A stretch of DNA of 64,000 nucleotides from the NCBI RefSeq assembly GCF_009017415.1, contig NC_092404.1:1054001-1118000 (forward strand). Reading direction: 5' to 3'. Position numbers and translations under genes: made by a program. The stretch is from Aspergillus flavus (lineage: Eukaryota; Ascomycota; Eurotiomycetes; Eurotiales; Aspergillaceae). Below the pieces are notes generated by a model. It saw only the letters and a program-made list of their open reading frames with translations, had not been told where the DNA came from and did no database searches. This document shows, one piece after another, positions 34,596 through 46,590 of the stretch (positions are counted from its first letter, which is position 1; each line of letters starts with the position of its first letter).

Positions 34596-35980
34596 GTGCG
34601 GAGGGGAACAAACAGGACAAGATTACTTCATGGTTGAAACGCCCGGAAGCGAAACTGACTGCTACCTCTGTGCCTTGGTGTACGGTAGGGAACAGGGAGT
34701 AGAAATACTCACCAGATCGCTGGCGCCAATTCTGTGTCAGTGTTGGGCGACAATGGTTCCGGGGCTATTAGGGCTAACATTAAAATCATAGTGGACGATA
34801 ACCCCTCGCCACGTCACCACCACCTACCTCCCAACTTTCAATTGACCCAGCACACGATACCATAATACGACAGAGTAACATCCCACTAAAAGGTGCATGC
34901 AGCAGACACATCACATATCCGTCAACCGAGCAAATAGCCCACCACCTATAGGACATAGCCAACGCATAATTACCAAGAGTGACCGAATTTCACCTCTGCT
35001 GCACGTTACCTATGAACAAGAAGATAAGCGTAAATTTGTTAGAGAGGTAATCAAAAAGTCTCCGACCCTTGTGTTTGGGGCCCCGTTTCTACTTATCCCG
35101 GCAGCTATTGTCACAAATCGGAAAGATAACCTCCCCGCGAGGCTGTTTGGTGAAAATGATTAAGTTTTGTCAACATGACGCGGAAGAATACCTACTTTGC
35201 TGTGAGACCTACTCGTAACCATGGTAGACTTTTCTATCGAAAAGTCCGAGCCCTAGTTTGTCTCTGGCATTATGATTTTAGATACGTAAATGTTACCACT
35301 CCAACTGGTGCTGTGCCTCGGCTTTATCTCCTTGGGTCTTACGTTACCAGGGGTGATTTCCTACGTCATTCTACAGGTGAGATCTCTTGAAGACTCGGGG
35401 TACGTTTCAAGGGTATATTCAATATTGCTAGCCAATGACCGTTCCAAACAGATGCTCAAAGCCCATAAATTCGCCTAAATGCCGGGTACCGTTAGATGGC
35501 ATGAAGTGCCATAAGCCAGGATGACCAAGGTCAGAATCTCATGATGACGGCTGGGTCGGTGTGACGGTGGCCATAAGGAGGCTTGTAAGGGTGATGTTCA
35601 TTGGGGCTTGACAATGATTCGGACAATGTTATACTGCCCCTTTGAGATGCATGACATTGAACCAGGCATATTACAGTCCATGGAATGTAGGGTCGTTAGC
35701 GTCAAAAAGTCGTAATTAGCCGATACTTGACCAGGGAATAATTTGATGCCCCTATCGCTCAACCGTAAACGGTCGCGATTGTGGCATCCAACACATTGCA
35801 AAGTGTAATGAGCAAGAAGGTGGCCGCTATTTTCAAGGTGATTCCAGTCAATGGCCGACCCTCAATTCAGAAGAGGAAGGATGGTCTGGAGGTCTTTCGG
35901 TTGTTGCAATATGTAGCTATTGTCTATCATCTCGAGCTGGAGCGGGGGGCAGAACTCTTGAGGTTCGTAAAGCATCATCT
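34596..35980. other. Intergenic, no gene seen
   Basis: The window's frames here are short and not protein-like; nothing recognisable was found. It separates the zinc-finger gene from the RNase III-like gene. Confidence 0.4.
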
Positions 35981-37539
35981 TTATAACCTTCCCAGCTGCC
36001 TCGCCCAATGCCCGCAGATAGCGTCCCTGAGAATGGTCGAGGATGGAAACGATGTCGCGAAAGACGGACTCGGGTACCTTGGAGAGCCTAGTAGCTCGTT
36101 AGTTAGACCTTCGGCTATCCCATATAGCACATACATATTGTCAGTCAATTCCAGTCCTGGATGGTGGAAATGTTGCGGATAAGGGATTAATGCGAGTATG
36201 CCATTGCCGAACCGCTCCTGTAGGATGTGAAATCTCCGTGCGAGTAGTCGAAGGTTGCGAACATGATTGTATCCCTTTTTATATTCTGGAGATCCCGGTT
36301 CGAGACCAGGGAGCACTTGCTTCATCATCGCTGTCGTCAGCTTTGACTCTGCAATTTTAAGGGGATTACCAGCTCGTTTGATGGCCGATGCGTTATAAGC
36401 TGGGGTTGTAACAAACCCTGATAATGATGGAATCTCACACCCACCACAGGCTTTGAATAAGTATGAGATGTGGTATCTTCGAAATAAATTCAAGCCCGTG
36501 ATTGTCTGGTCGATGAGGCAGATATTAGTATATGTGTCTGCCTTCGAGGAATGCGTAGAGATCTGCAGATGAAGCTGGTCGGTCCTCGATCGCCAGGTTT
36601 GCATCGCCTCTTTTAAAACCAGAACCGACAGTGAGCTGCCAGAAGCTAATATTAGCCGTTTCAAAAGATCATCGTACTGTTTCAGGCCGGCCTCCTGGAT
36701 GGCTATCTCAATTTCTGCGCTAAAGTACCATTCTCGCGGGGTTCGTATAGATCTCGCTTGACATTTCATGGTTTCTTCCTCCAGGAAGGATACAATTGGA
36801 TTATGCATCTGGTGTCGACCTCGCATTGGCTTTGGTTGATTCTCCCCACTCTTCTCGAACGAGATATCCATCGATCGTTGGGGTTTGCTCACCTGTGCCG
36901 TGTCTGGTAGTAAATCTGTCGTCTCGGCACGTCTGTCAGGTTCCCCAGAGAGTAATATGGGCAGATGCGTATCCATATTTATGCTAGCCTGTAGCCGTGT
37001 TGGATCCACCCCGTTATCCTCTTGAGTAAAGAACCTATCATAGTCTTTGGTCAGTCCCTGGTTTAATCAGCATCCATAATAACGCCTTACCCTATATTCT
37101 CCAATATCTGCCACGTACGACGATGGCTTCCCCCACAGTCGAGATGTGCGGCTGCAATGATCGCTGCCATGGTCCTTCCGACTGTAATGTGACGTTCTTC
37201 GCCGGGCGGCGAGTTGTATGGAATCATCCTGTCAATAGCCGTGCGTTGGGCGACTGAAACAAGATGAGCGTAAGTACACAGTTTTTCCTTTCCTGCGGCA
37301 ATATCGCCTTCTCAATGTCAGATTAGTCGAACATCCACGAGCTCGATGTCCTCACCTGGTGGAATGCGCGTCTGGTAAGCATGGAACGAAAGACATAGAC
37401 GAATCAAATCAATCCCTAAATCCCCCAACCATTCCCTGTCGGCCCTAGGCGCTATAAGAGCGTCATAAAGGTGGATCTGTGGCTCATTCTGGTAACCCAG
37501 AATGTGTGCGACTTGATCAATGCTGGTATTGATGTCCAT
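35981..37539 (-). CDS. RNase III-fold protein with half an active site
   Basis: Exons 37539-37356, 37253-37091 and 37034-35981 join in phase to 466 residues. The first ~110 residues have the fungal RNase III-like layout. HILGYQNEPQIHLYDALIAP corresponds to the helix with the substrate patch. REWLGD supplies Glu36 and Asp40, matching E41 and D45 of bacterial RNase III. HITVGRTMAAIIAAAHLDCGG is the second signature. There the usual D-x-x-E is R88-x-x-A91, so two of four metal ligands are lost. No dsRBM was recognised in the remaining ~350 residues, which match nothing I know. The family is found in fungi as stand-alone mini-RNase III proteins of unclear role. With the degenerate Dicer nearby, it could hint at a dimer with split sites, which is conjecture. 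Confidence 0.65.
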
Positions 37540-38080
37540 CTTGCGAGATCAATTGAATAAATGCTAACCTAACAAGACTAAGCGTTTTGATCACAGATAT
37601 GCTTGGATATCTTCGTGGAAACTGGTCGAGGTAAATATACATCCACTGCACCCCTCGGGTATACCGAGCAGCGTTCCCTTTCCGTTATACATCCATCATG
37701 CAATTCGCCAAGTCTCACCGTGATTTTGAACCAATATCGACATCCATCCGAATGCCTCGTTTCGACATTGGTTACAATGGTTATCTTTGCTCCCATTGAT
37801 GTCATGATACTTACGCGACTTACCGGCTAGCCTCACGGGACCAGATAGCCAACTCATCATCTCCTGCTTTGACTGTTGTTGTTGGATATATGAATCTTTT
37901 TTTATTCTCGGTATATCGCGTGGCTGGGTGTTAATTGCCATACAGTACACTAGACACGAGATCTAAGAAAATGGTATAACCGTATAAGTTCTTTGCCGGG
38001 CGATCATACATGCATTACGTTAAATTTAGGGGCCACTAAGCAGAGCTTTGTAAATATGCGGTTGCAAATAACTCATGTCG
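37540..38080. other. Intergenic, no gene seen
   Basis: It contains the promoter of the RNase III-like gene; no other coding signal was found. Confidence 0.4.
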
Positions 38081-38267
38081 GAGGCCCATTTATGCGGGAG
38101 GCCCATTTATGCGGGAGGCCCATGATGCGGGAGGCCCATTATGCGGAAGGCCCATTATGCGGGAGGCTCATTTATGCGGGAGGCCCATTTATGCGGGAGG
38201 CCCATTATGCGGGAGGCCCATTATGCGGGAGGCCCATATACGACAGTTCCATTTATGCGGGAGGCCG
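38081..38267 (+). repeat. Tandem 17-18 bp minisatellite (GGCCCATTTATGCGGGA unit)
   Basis: About ten diverged copies of a 17-18 bp unit (consensus ggcccatttatgcggga, some copies one base shorter) run head to tail. One copy has cgacagttcc inserted. Frames across it give the artefact motif MREAH repeated. There is no sign of translation or of an operon or CRISPR. Confidence 0.9.
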
Positions 38268-39377
38268 ACTATGACATGGATACAGCACGCACGGCTTCGT
38301 CAGCTTGGTTGGGCTTACCTGCCCCCGACCACGGGAAAATCTCGTTCTTGTTTTTATTTTTATTTTTATCCTTATTCTTATTTTCCTTGTTATATAATTA
38401 TGGGACAAAGCTACTAGAAAATGAATTCGATCACATCGATCGCCTCCCATTCAAGTCATCTCAGCTCAGCTCAATTTCTGTCCATTTCTTACATGTCACC
38501 AGTCACGAGCGAGAGTGTAATTGATCAGTCTTTGGTTCGTCGAGGTTGCAGTTTATTTCTAGTTGCGATATTCAGTCAAAGGTAGCCGAATGTCCACCAC
38601 TAAATCCTGACTCCCATGAAAAACGTGCCAAACCCACCCATGGGTTTGAGTGGGCTTGGGCGAGGTCTCGAATCTCGGCACATTTTTTGGAACTTTTCCC
38701 GCACCATCTTCAAAAGTATCTACTCTCAACCGCTTATAAATCAACCAATTCTGTATTACTAGCAAAAGTAGACGGAAATTTACATTCAAAGTATACAGAA
38801 CAGGGATTAAAAACATGGATCGAATAAGTATACATAGCGTGTTGATATCGTTAATTTTTAGATTTGTCAATTTTTACTTTTCCTGTATAATATAGACTCC
38901 TTATGCTATTCTCTTCTATATAGATCAATATCAAAGTGATATAATAAGGATTGGTTGAGTTATAAGCATTTAAAAATAGCTATTTTGGTAGATGTTGCGC
39001 GAAAAGTTGAAAAAAATGTGCCAAGAACTGAAGGTAAATTTGCACACACCTAAGTAATAATCAATCACCAAAAGGGCTGTGGAACTGGTGGTGTTGAAAG
39101 CCGCATTGATCGATATCATTTTCTCGATCTTTCTTTATTTCTTGCTCTTTAATTCATTGTCGAACATGAATTTGAGAAGCACTGACCTATTCTCAGCCGC
39201 GAGGACCGCTACGGGTGCAGGAGGCTGTGCGAGGCTGAAAGAGGATGCGGGAGGCGGGGTATTCATGAAGGCTGAGAGGTCATATCGTTGTGCATACCTA
39301 TACACATATACATACAATATCATTCCTGTTCATTTCATTGATTGTAGACCTCATACAAAGTCGACTGCACTGTGGAA
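38268..39377. other. AT-rich spacer with copy A of the HET-flanking repeat
   Basis: No gene was seen. Copy A of the flanking repeat lies inside at 38546-38593. Confidence 0.4.
38546..38593 (+). repeat. Left copy of a 48 bp direct repeat flanking the HET gene
   Basis: It matches 43371-43418 at 42 of 48 positions, with the last 25 nt (ending gtagccgaatgt) identical. The two copies are in the same orientation. Confidence 0.75.
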
Positions 39378-42269
39378 ATGGATCGAGTCTCCAATATCGC
39401 CGGTCGCTTCCAAAGAAACTTGACAGAATTACATACAGTATGTGAACTAGCTATCAACTTTCGAGAGGATCAATGTGAAGTTCTAATACCAGCTCGGTTA
39501 TCCTTGAAAAGCGGTACCACGGAGTTAGCTTTCAATACCTCCCCCTACAAGGACCTTCGGACATCCGTCTACTCAGTATCCAGTCTGGAAGGCCAAGTGA
39601 TGGGATTTCCTGCTCCATACGAGTCGTTAGCCTTGACGAAAACCCAGAATACACGGCTCTCTCTTATACCTGGAGGAAACAGCACTCACCCTTGCGTGGT
39701 GGCGCCCTCATGGCGTTTGAAACCATGAGATCGATCTATCAAGGGAATTTATTTGATATGCACATTCCAGAGGTTGAAACAGAGGAGCGCAACCCCAAGA
39801 CCATCCTGTGCAATGGCCGCAGAATTAATGTATCTTTGAATTTATATGACGCCTTGCTATCACTCAGACAGATACAATCAAAGAGTTGGTATTGGATTGA
39901 CGCATTATGCATAAACCAAAGGTACCTGACATCTCATATTTGTTGTCTAAATTGGCCAGAGAAAGGCAAATGGAGCATGAGACTAAATAGTTTATCAGTG
40001 ATGCGGAGGAAAAGACTCTTCAGATTCAGAAGATGGATAGAATATACCAATCTGCCGAGCTTGTTCTTGTCTGGCTCGGTGACTGCTCGTCAAAGTTAGC
40101 TCGAGGTCTTCCCAGCTTAGAAACACTCGCGAAGAAGACGCAAAATGAACTACCGCCGCTGCCCAAGTTCAAGGGGCCTGGTGGGGAGTTGCAAGCGGCG
40201 GCCACGACTGCGGTAGATCTTTCCTGTCGGCAATGGTTCAAGCGGATCTGGGTACTCCAAGAATACCTTTTAGCAAGAAAAGTCAACTTCCTCTATGGTA
40301 ACAATGAAGTTAGCTTGGGTGCCTTACTGACCGCTTGTATATGGGTATCTCATGACCCTGGTGCCGCAATGACACCCGAGCTGCCAATGAAGGCTGAATT
40401 GAGAGAAGCCCTTGCCCACACTAATGACATCCCCAACTTCTTGTTAGCTCGCCAAGCCATTGGTCAGGGCCGCAGGTTGACCCTCCGCGAATGGCTTCGG
40501 GCATGTCGAAGGCGCTATGCTAAAGATCCCAGAGATTTTGTGTTTGGCGGCCTATCTCTGATTTGCCCTGAGTCATTGAAGATAGACTATCAGCGCCTTC
40601 AGCTGGGAGATTATCCATGCGTTGAAACTCAGGCGCCTATACTCCCTCCTAGGGCGGGTATACACTCTCAGAAAGACAATCGATTCACTGCGGAACATCC
40701 CACTGCCACATTTAAAGGCCCAACATCATCATCACTTATACCTGGGGGTCTATGGGATTTCCTCAGGGCTGACTATGCGGCCAGCGAAGTCGAGGTACTT
40801 ATCAATGTTGCAGCGTGCCTGCTTTCCCAGAAAGGGCAGCACACCCTCGATCTGCTTTCTATTGCGGCTCGTAGGCCGTGGGATGACTTTGACGCTGACG
40901 TACGCAATTGGTTCTGGCCTCGCGCTCATCCTATTCTCCCATCTTGGGTCCCAGCTTTGGGTTCCAGGGGTGTAAGTTCATCGGACATTTGCTCAACTCG
41001 TCCACTTTTACTTTACCCTACCCCCCTGTCAACACAGATAACGGCGCATACTAATCTGGATCTCTATAGTCTCTTGAACATAGCAACTTGGCATCTACAG
41101 CAGAAGCATCGGATCATGCTGGTACAACCTTTGCAGCTGGTATATTAGGACAGCCGGGCCCATCACCTAAGATCTCTCGCGACGGCAGGACGTTATTCCT
41201 TGAGGCTGCACCCCTTGACACCGTCGAGAATATACTTTTAGATAATACTCTTATGACAGATGAGTACATCGACATCCTAATTAGGTTCCTTGAAACTGTT
41301 GGCGGGATGCCCCGCGCTCACCTCCCAAGTGGTGGGACGAGTTTCGACGCGGTCGCAATATCCCTTGCTTCTTCGCTGTTCTTCTCTTTTCCCCAAAGCA
41401 CAAAACTAAACGTCACTAAGGGCCAAAACCATGAAGGAATATCCTTATCATCTGTAAATGAGCAGCATGCGCGTTTCTGGCTTTGTGAGTTTATCGAGAG
41501 CGAGGTGCGCCACTGGGTGACGTATTTAAGGATGACCCGCGAGGACTATGTTTTGGCGCATGGGGTTGAGTCCTCAGGAGCGAAGTGGCCAGAGGAAGCT
41601 AGTATAGAACGGCAGAAGAAACTGGATAGCCTTATATCCGCTTACTGGCAGCTGAACGAAAAGTTTGATGATCTTCCATGGTCTAGGACAGCAGATGAAG
41701 GTGTGGCGGCAGCAACAGCAGCAACGCCATCCAACGAGGTCACGTCCAATCTATGGGACCTCCTGGAGACCTTACAGTCTGCTGTTGATGAGAAAAGCTT
41801 TGTTTGGAAAAGGAAGCTATTGATCTCTCCCGAGGCACAGCAATACGTTACTGCCTTTTCTCTCGATCTTAAAAGGCGGAGCTTGTTTATAACGCAAGAC
41901 GGGCTTATTGGAATGGGGCCTAGTTGGTTGAGAAAAGGGGATCGGGTGATGCTGGTCAGAGATGCCAGTGTTCCTTACGTGTTTAGACACGTTGATGAGG
42001 AATTGAGGCACCAACTGCAAACAATGGAGATGAGGGAGGATTTGTTGAGAGAATGCTCCGTTGAAAGGAAATATAGCTTGTCACGGCAACTCAAGCGGCC
42101 CACCCTTGAGAGGCAAATATCAGACCTAAACCTGAGAATTAGCCACCTTCAATCTGGCACAAAAGATGGATGGATTTTAATTGGGGAGTCGTACATTCCT
42201 GGTGTCATGCTAGGAGAGGTTCTGGAAAGAGGCGGTTCTGAAATCTTTGGAAGGATTGCCATAGTATAA
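39378..42269 (+). CDS. Heterokaryon-incompatibility (HET) domain protein
   Basis: The phase-consistent model has exons 39378-39437, 39512-39921, 39999-40971 and 41070-42269, for 880 residues. The HET domain shows its usual blocks: GPSDIRLLSI, then EYTALSYTW (ends near 74), IDALCINQ (149-156), SDAEEKTLQIQKMDRIY, VLVWLGD, and RQWFKRIWVLQE (near 236). The long C-terminal region ends in GWILIGESYIPGVMLGE, also typical. HET proteins trigger programmed cell death after non-self recognition in filamentous fungi; the partner is unknown. The first-exon choice rests on the only ATG whose intron restores the frame, so the start is moderately sure. An intron at 39922-39998 is needed to read CINQSD. Direct repeats lie on both sides. 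Confidence 0.88.
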
Positions 42270-44014
42270 TCTTTTAATTCTGCTAATAAGGTTAATGCTC
42301 ATATCATGGCTCTCCAATCGTCAGGGATTACGCCCTTTGTGTTCCTCATAGCTAGGTTACATAGAAAAGGGTCTCTTCGTAATGCAGCTACTCTCATCCA
42401 GTTCCCATAGCTAAAAGTAAGCTTGGTGGACTATTTGAGGTCTACATATGTATTGCAACTTGTCCACCTCAGATTCTTCCCCATATTCATGCTAAAATAC
42501 TACGCCATAGAGTCATGTAGGATCGTTGATCGCCGTTTCACTGAACTGTATGCCATAAGTAGTGGATCGAATGGCCCCTTTAATGCCAACCTGATATCAC
42601 CCAGCTTGTGTAGCATGTTTTAGGGGGTCATTTAGCGTGCAACTTAATCTTGGGGTTTGTGTCTTGGAAGCATCATTTAGAAAGAGGAAGAGTACGTAGG
42701 TGGTGGAACTGGTTTCGCTGGTCTCCGTACTCACTTAAGTCTTTTCTTCCGGTCCCGAGTACCGAAGGCCGTCGCGTGGAAGGAAAACATGGAGACCGAT
42801 GACACGCTAATAACTGCCTTTCTGTGTGGCAAGCATTATATCAACCTGTTTTACAGTCCATGATGATGATTCATACTCTAACCCCTCGCTAGGCGATATG
42901 CGGGAGTACCACTACCTGTAATGTATCTGTGCGTCTATTAACAACAAAAAATGAATTTAAAAGTGGGGATTAGTGATATAGAAAGCTCTATATAAGAGGC
43001 GCTTAGATGTAGGAATGATGAATCTCTATTAGAGCGGTTATCGGGTCGGGTTCGGTGTTAGCCTGCCGGTCTCTTTAATCCTGAGAGAACTTAAGTGTGT
43101 AGACTTGGGAGGGCTAAGGATTTATATTTGTTCTCTTGAGAGAGTTTAAGAGAAATGGCGAGCTGAGTCAGGCAACCTAAATCCCATCTTCTAGATCTAT
43201 AGCGAATCTCTATGAACCAGTACAGGTTACAAGGTACAAGATGCGTAGGGTCTTGTAGATTGATCGTAGGTCTCGATGCGCCTCACTGCGAGCGAAGTTT
43301 GGCCAAAAGCGAGTCTATTGCCCCTCTTCCAAAATGCAATGTCGGTCGGATCTTGCATTAACCTCCCCTGTTGCAATTCATGTCTACTTGCACTATTCAG
43401 TCAAAGGTAGCCGAATGTAAAGTAATTTAACATCAAGCCATAGACATCTCCGTATTGTAGTGTCTCATACTACATTGCATTCGTGGCAGTTCACGCTGTC
43501 GAAGCTGGACAAGAGAACACATAGAGCTGGACCCTCTGCCTGATAGTTCTCTAGGTTCTCGGTGTATAGACTCAAAATTCTGATAGGGTAGTATTCCCAC
43601 CACAGTGATACAAATTACCTGCCCAAGCCATGTATCGGTGTGTATAAAACAGCAGTATTGTGCAAATCTCCAAACAACGAATTCTAGCTTTTTTTGTGGC
43701 CAAATGTCTTCATAATCTCCAGTTTGAAATTATCAGCTATAATGATAAAGACCCGCAGCAAACAGTCTGTACGAGGACTACAACAATCAAGGAGATACCG
43801 GTAGCTGCACTATCTAATGACAGTAGGTGTCCCTCTTATTTCCATGACTTGCTTTTGTAAGGTGCCCATTGCGTCAATAACCAAGCCGCGCCCTTTTCCC
43901 TATTCACCACTGCCTCGTTCGGAAATGAAATAATGCGACTTAGATTGATGAGAGATCAAATCAAGAGGAATGCAGGTCATGTAAAAAGTTGTTTTACTGG
44001 TGAAAATGAAGTTT
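42270..44014. other. 1.7 kb spacer with repeat remnants
   Basis: No gene was seen. It holds the 43316-43418 repeat block listed separately; the rest is unremarkable. Confidence 0.4.
43316..43418. repeat. Remnant copy of the coiled-coil gene 3' end plus right HET-flanking repeat
   Basis: 43316-43371 matches 47815-47868 (cccctcttccaaa, then aatgtcgg, then cggatcttgcattaacc) with few changes. The latter includes the last codons and 3' UTR of the coiled-coil gene. 43371-43418 is the right copy of the 48 bp direct repeat also seen at 38546. So three places share pieces of one sequence. Confidence 0.7.
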
Positions 44015-46590
44015 TCAAAGCTCCCAGTCGTCAGACCGACTCGATTTCTTTTTGGTCTTCCCCTTTTTCGACTTTTTCGATCTCTTCAAATCCCTCTGCT
44101 CGATTGAGGGGGCTCCTATTGGCTGATCCCCTATATAGTCATAGCCTGATTCAGTGACTATCTCTGCAGGTGTTGGCTCATCCACAAGAGGGGGAGCCTG
44201 CTGTGAAACTGGAGAAAGAATATCGGGGATGGTGGGACTTAAATAGGTATTGTTCACTGACATGTCAATAAATGTAGGGTCTTCGTTTTCGTAGAGATCA
44301 TCAATGCTGGCTTGTGGGGTATCAACCTTTTCCAGGTTGTCCAGCTCCTCTGGTCGATCGTCTTCAACGATGTCTATGTTAGATCACTTCATTAGTTGAC
44401 GGTATTGCCTCTCAGGGTGGGCGAGACTCTTACCGAGCCCTCGTATACCGATAAACATTCTACAAGTCTCAGATCCCTTCCGCAGGATATACAGTTTGCG
44501 GGAGAGTTGATCTCGGAGAGATTTGTTCTCTATTGACTCTCCCGCAATACGTGTCGCCAGGTCATCTGCCATATCGAAGACAAGTAACGGCGCAAATATA
44601 TCCGCGAGTGGCTTGATGAGATTGGTCTCGATGACCTCGATCGCCACACCGTCGATAAACCGTTTTAGAGCGACCTGATAGAACTTAATAAGACGAGGAA
44701 GCCAACTCCTAACAGATAGGACTGTCATACCTTGTAGTACGCAAGCATACACTCAAGCGCCTCTGTGGCAGCAAAGCGACTCATGCTAGACTCTGTGGAC
44801 TGAAGGATTGAATCATGAAGATGACGGAGATTGTATGATGGGCCATCCAGAGAGGTCGCTTCCAAGGATGAGACACCGAAGAAGTTGCAAATGATCGTTG
44901 AGAGACCATCTCCCCAGGCTTCGCGCCGGGCCTTTTGAAGATTCTCGGTAAAATAGTGATTGTATGTAATTGGATGGCCCTGCTGATGGGGCTGCAGAAG
45001 TTCACTGGTTCGTTGTTGTAGATCTCTGAGCAGCTGGTCAAACCTCGGGTCTACAATCTCCCGGAGCAGCCCCTTTGCCGTAGTAATATCACCTATATGC
45101 AGTACAACAGCTCGAACGAAGTCTTTCGCAATATTCCAGGCTGTCGTTACGTGACCTCGCGCGATAGCCTCCCATTGACTGGATTGCTCCCTGAATAGCT
45201 CCCCTATTATCAATGGATTGAACGTGCCGGGGAGCTCTTTGCCTCGTGTGTGTTTGAGGACATTTTGGATATGCTGGATATATTCTTCTCGCGTCACTAA
45301 AACCTGTTGTCTCGATACCGCCTCGCTCTCATCTCCATCTGTTATTTGACGATAATGACCGCCCGAAGTGATCCTTTCAGTGAATTCTTGATTCAGATTT
45401 TGTATTATGGCACGTATCCGTCTGCTATAGCCACTCGTTGACTGGCCACTATTGAAGAATGGGTCATTGTAGGTGCCATCGGTAGCAGTTCTCACAAGGT
45501 TCTGGAAACTCTGGCTGATATGCAAAAGATAGTACTTCTGCTCCGCTATCGTTGTTCGAGGGCTTCCAAGCCTCTCTAGCCTTCGTTGACAGTCGCCAAC
45601 TTGGACTTGAATTTCTTCTATCAGGCTGGGAAGTTCAGTCGCAATCTGCCCAAGCAGTACCTTGCTGAGGCGCTCCCGAAACGGCTTTATAGCCACATCA
45701 GATAACGGAAGATCTCGCCAGACACCCTTGGCAAAAAAGTGTTCTTCCTCCGCATCCCGTTCTGTTAACGTACCATTGCTCTTCTCTGAATCCTGGTTTT
45801 TCAGTACATGCCAACCGTGCCGGAAGGAGACCTGTTGATTTTTCGCCAGTGAGACAAACATCGCCTCAGTCTCCGATCCTGGGGTCAGCGTATCGGGTTT
45901 GGTGATGACACCCAGCGTCCGAGATCCGGTCCTATCTGCCTCCCGGGCTAGTGTAAGAACAATTTGATTGGCAAAATCGTTCTTTGCAGAGACCACAGCT
46001 AGAATAATTGAACGCGGCTCCCGCATATAGGATTGTACAACATCCTGCACGAGTTTAACATCCGCAGCCGACTGCTGCTTGGTTTCCGAATGGATAAGAC
46101 CGGGTAGATCGACAATGGTCAAATGCGGCCGGTCAGGGCCTGACACCTCTACCCGAAGTAGATCATTGGAAAACGCCTTTCCGTGCGTAGAGATACCCAT
46201 GATCGCTTTTGCATTGTCGATAAGACGTGGCAAGCCGTCGAAGCCTTCGAGCTGCTCGTGGAATTGGCTTAAAGACTGCTGTTCTGCCTCCGTTCGTGAA
46301 TGATGTGGCACAATGGACACGCTCACCCCGATCTGTGGGCTCTTGCGCAGGACGAGCTCTGTAGGAAATCGTGTACAGAGGTTACTTCGTACAGGGAATG
46401 ATACGCCCGAGATCGCTTCCAGGACCGAGCTCTTCCCAGAAGATTGATCTCCACAAACGATGATTTGGGGAAGCGAAATATAATGGCTGATGCCCTGCAA
46501 GCGCAGCGTGTCAATGGAGTCGAGCAATTCTAGTTGCTCCTTCGTGCAAAGCTCTTCAAGGGAGTTTGTAAAGAATTTTTTAAGGACCAT
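44015..46590 (-). CDS. Dynamin-family large GTPase (Mx/Vps1-like layout, no PH or PRD)
   Basis: Exons 46590-44731, 44674-44449 and 44373-44015 join in phase to 814 residues. GTPase motifs are clear: P-loop GDQSSGKS (47-54), switch-1 Thr in CTRFPTEL, DLPG (161-164) and TKPD (230-233). A long stalk follows, then a GED-like helical C-terminal segment (ALKRFIDGVAIEVIETNLI... LADDLATRIAGES). No PH domain or proline-rich region is visible, as in Mx-type and other fungal dynamin-like proteins. The tail is Lys-rich (KRSKKSKKGKTKKK), unlike Mx. The start is ATG at 46588-46590; an upstream GTG is not used. Such proteins often remodel membranes, and in animals Mx proteins block viruses. Whether this one does is unknown. 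Confidence 0.85.

Noticed and set aside
34897..35163. 88-codon + strand frame
   Set aside because: No domain, no splice context, low complexity in part; cannot be supported.
38081..38267. Possible CRISPR-like array
   Set aside because: Units are directly adjacent with no unique spacers, so it is a plain minisatellite; CRISPR is not expected in a fungal nuclear genome.
38109..38524. MREAH-repeat protein
   Set aside because: Three overlapping frames all run through the tandem repeat, which is what a repeat of this unit length produces by chance.
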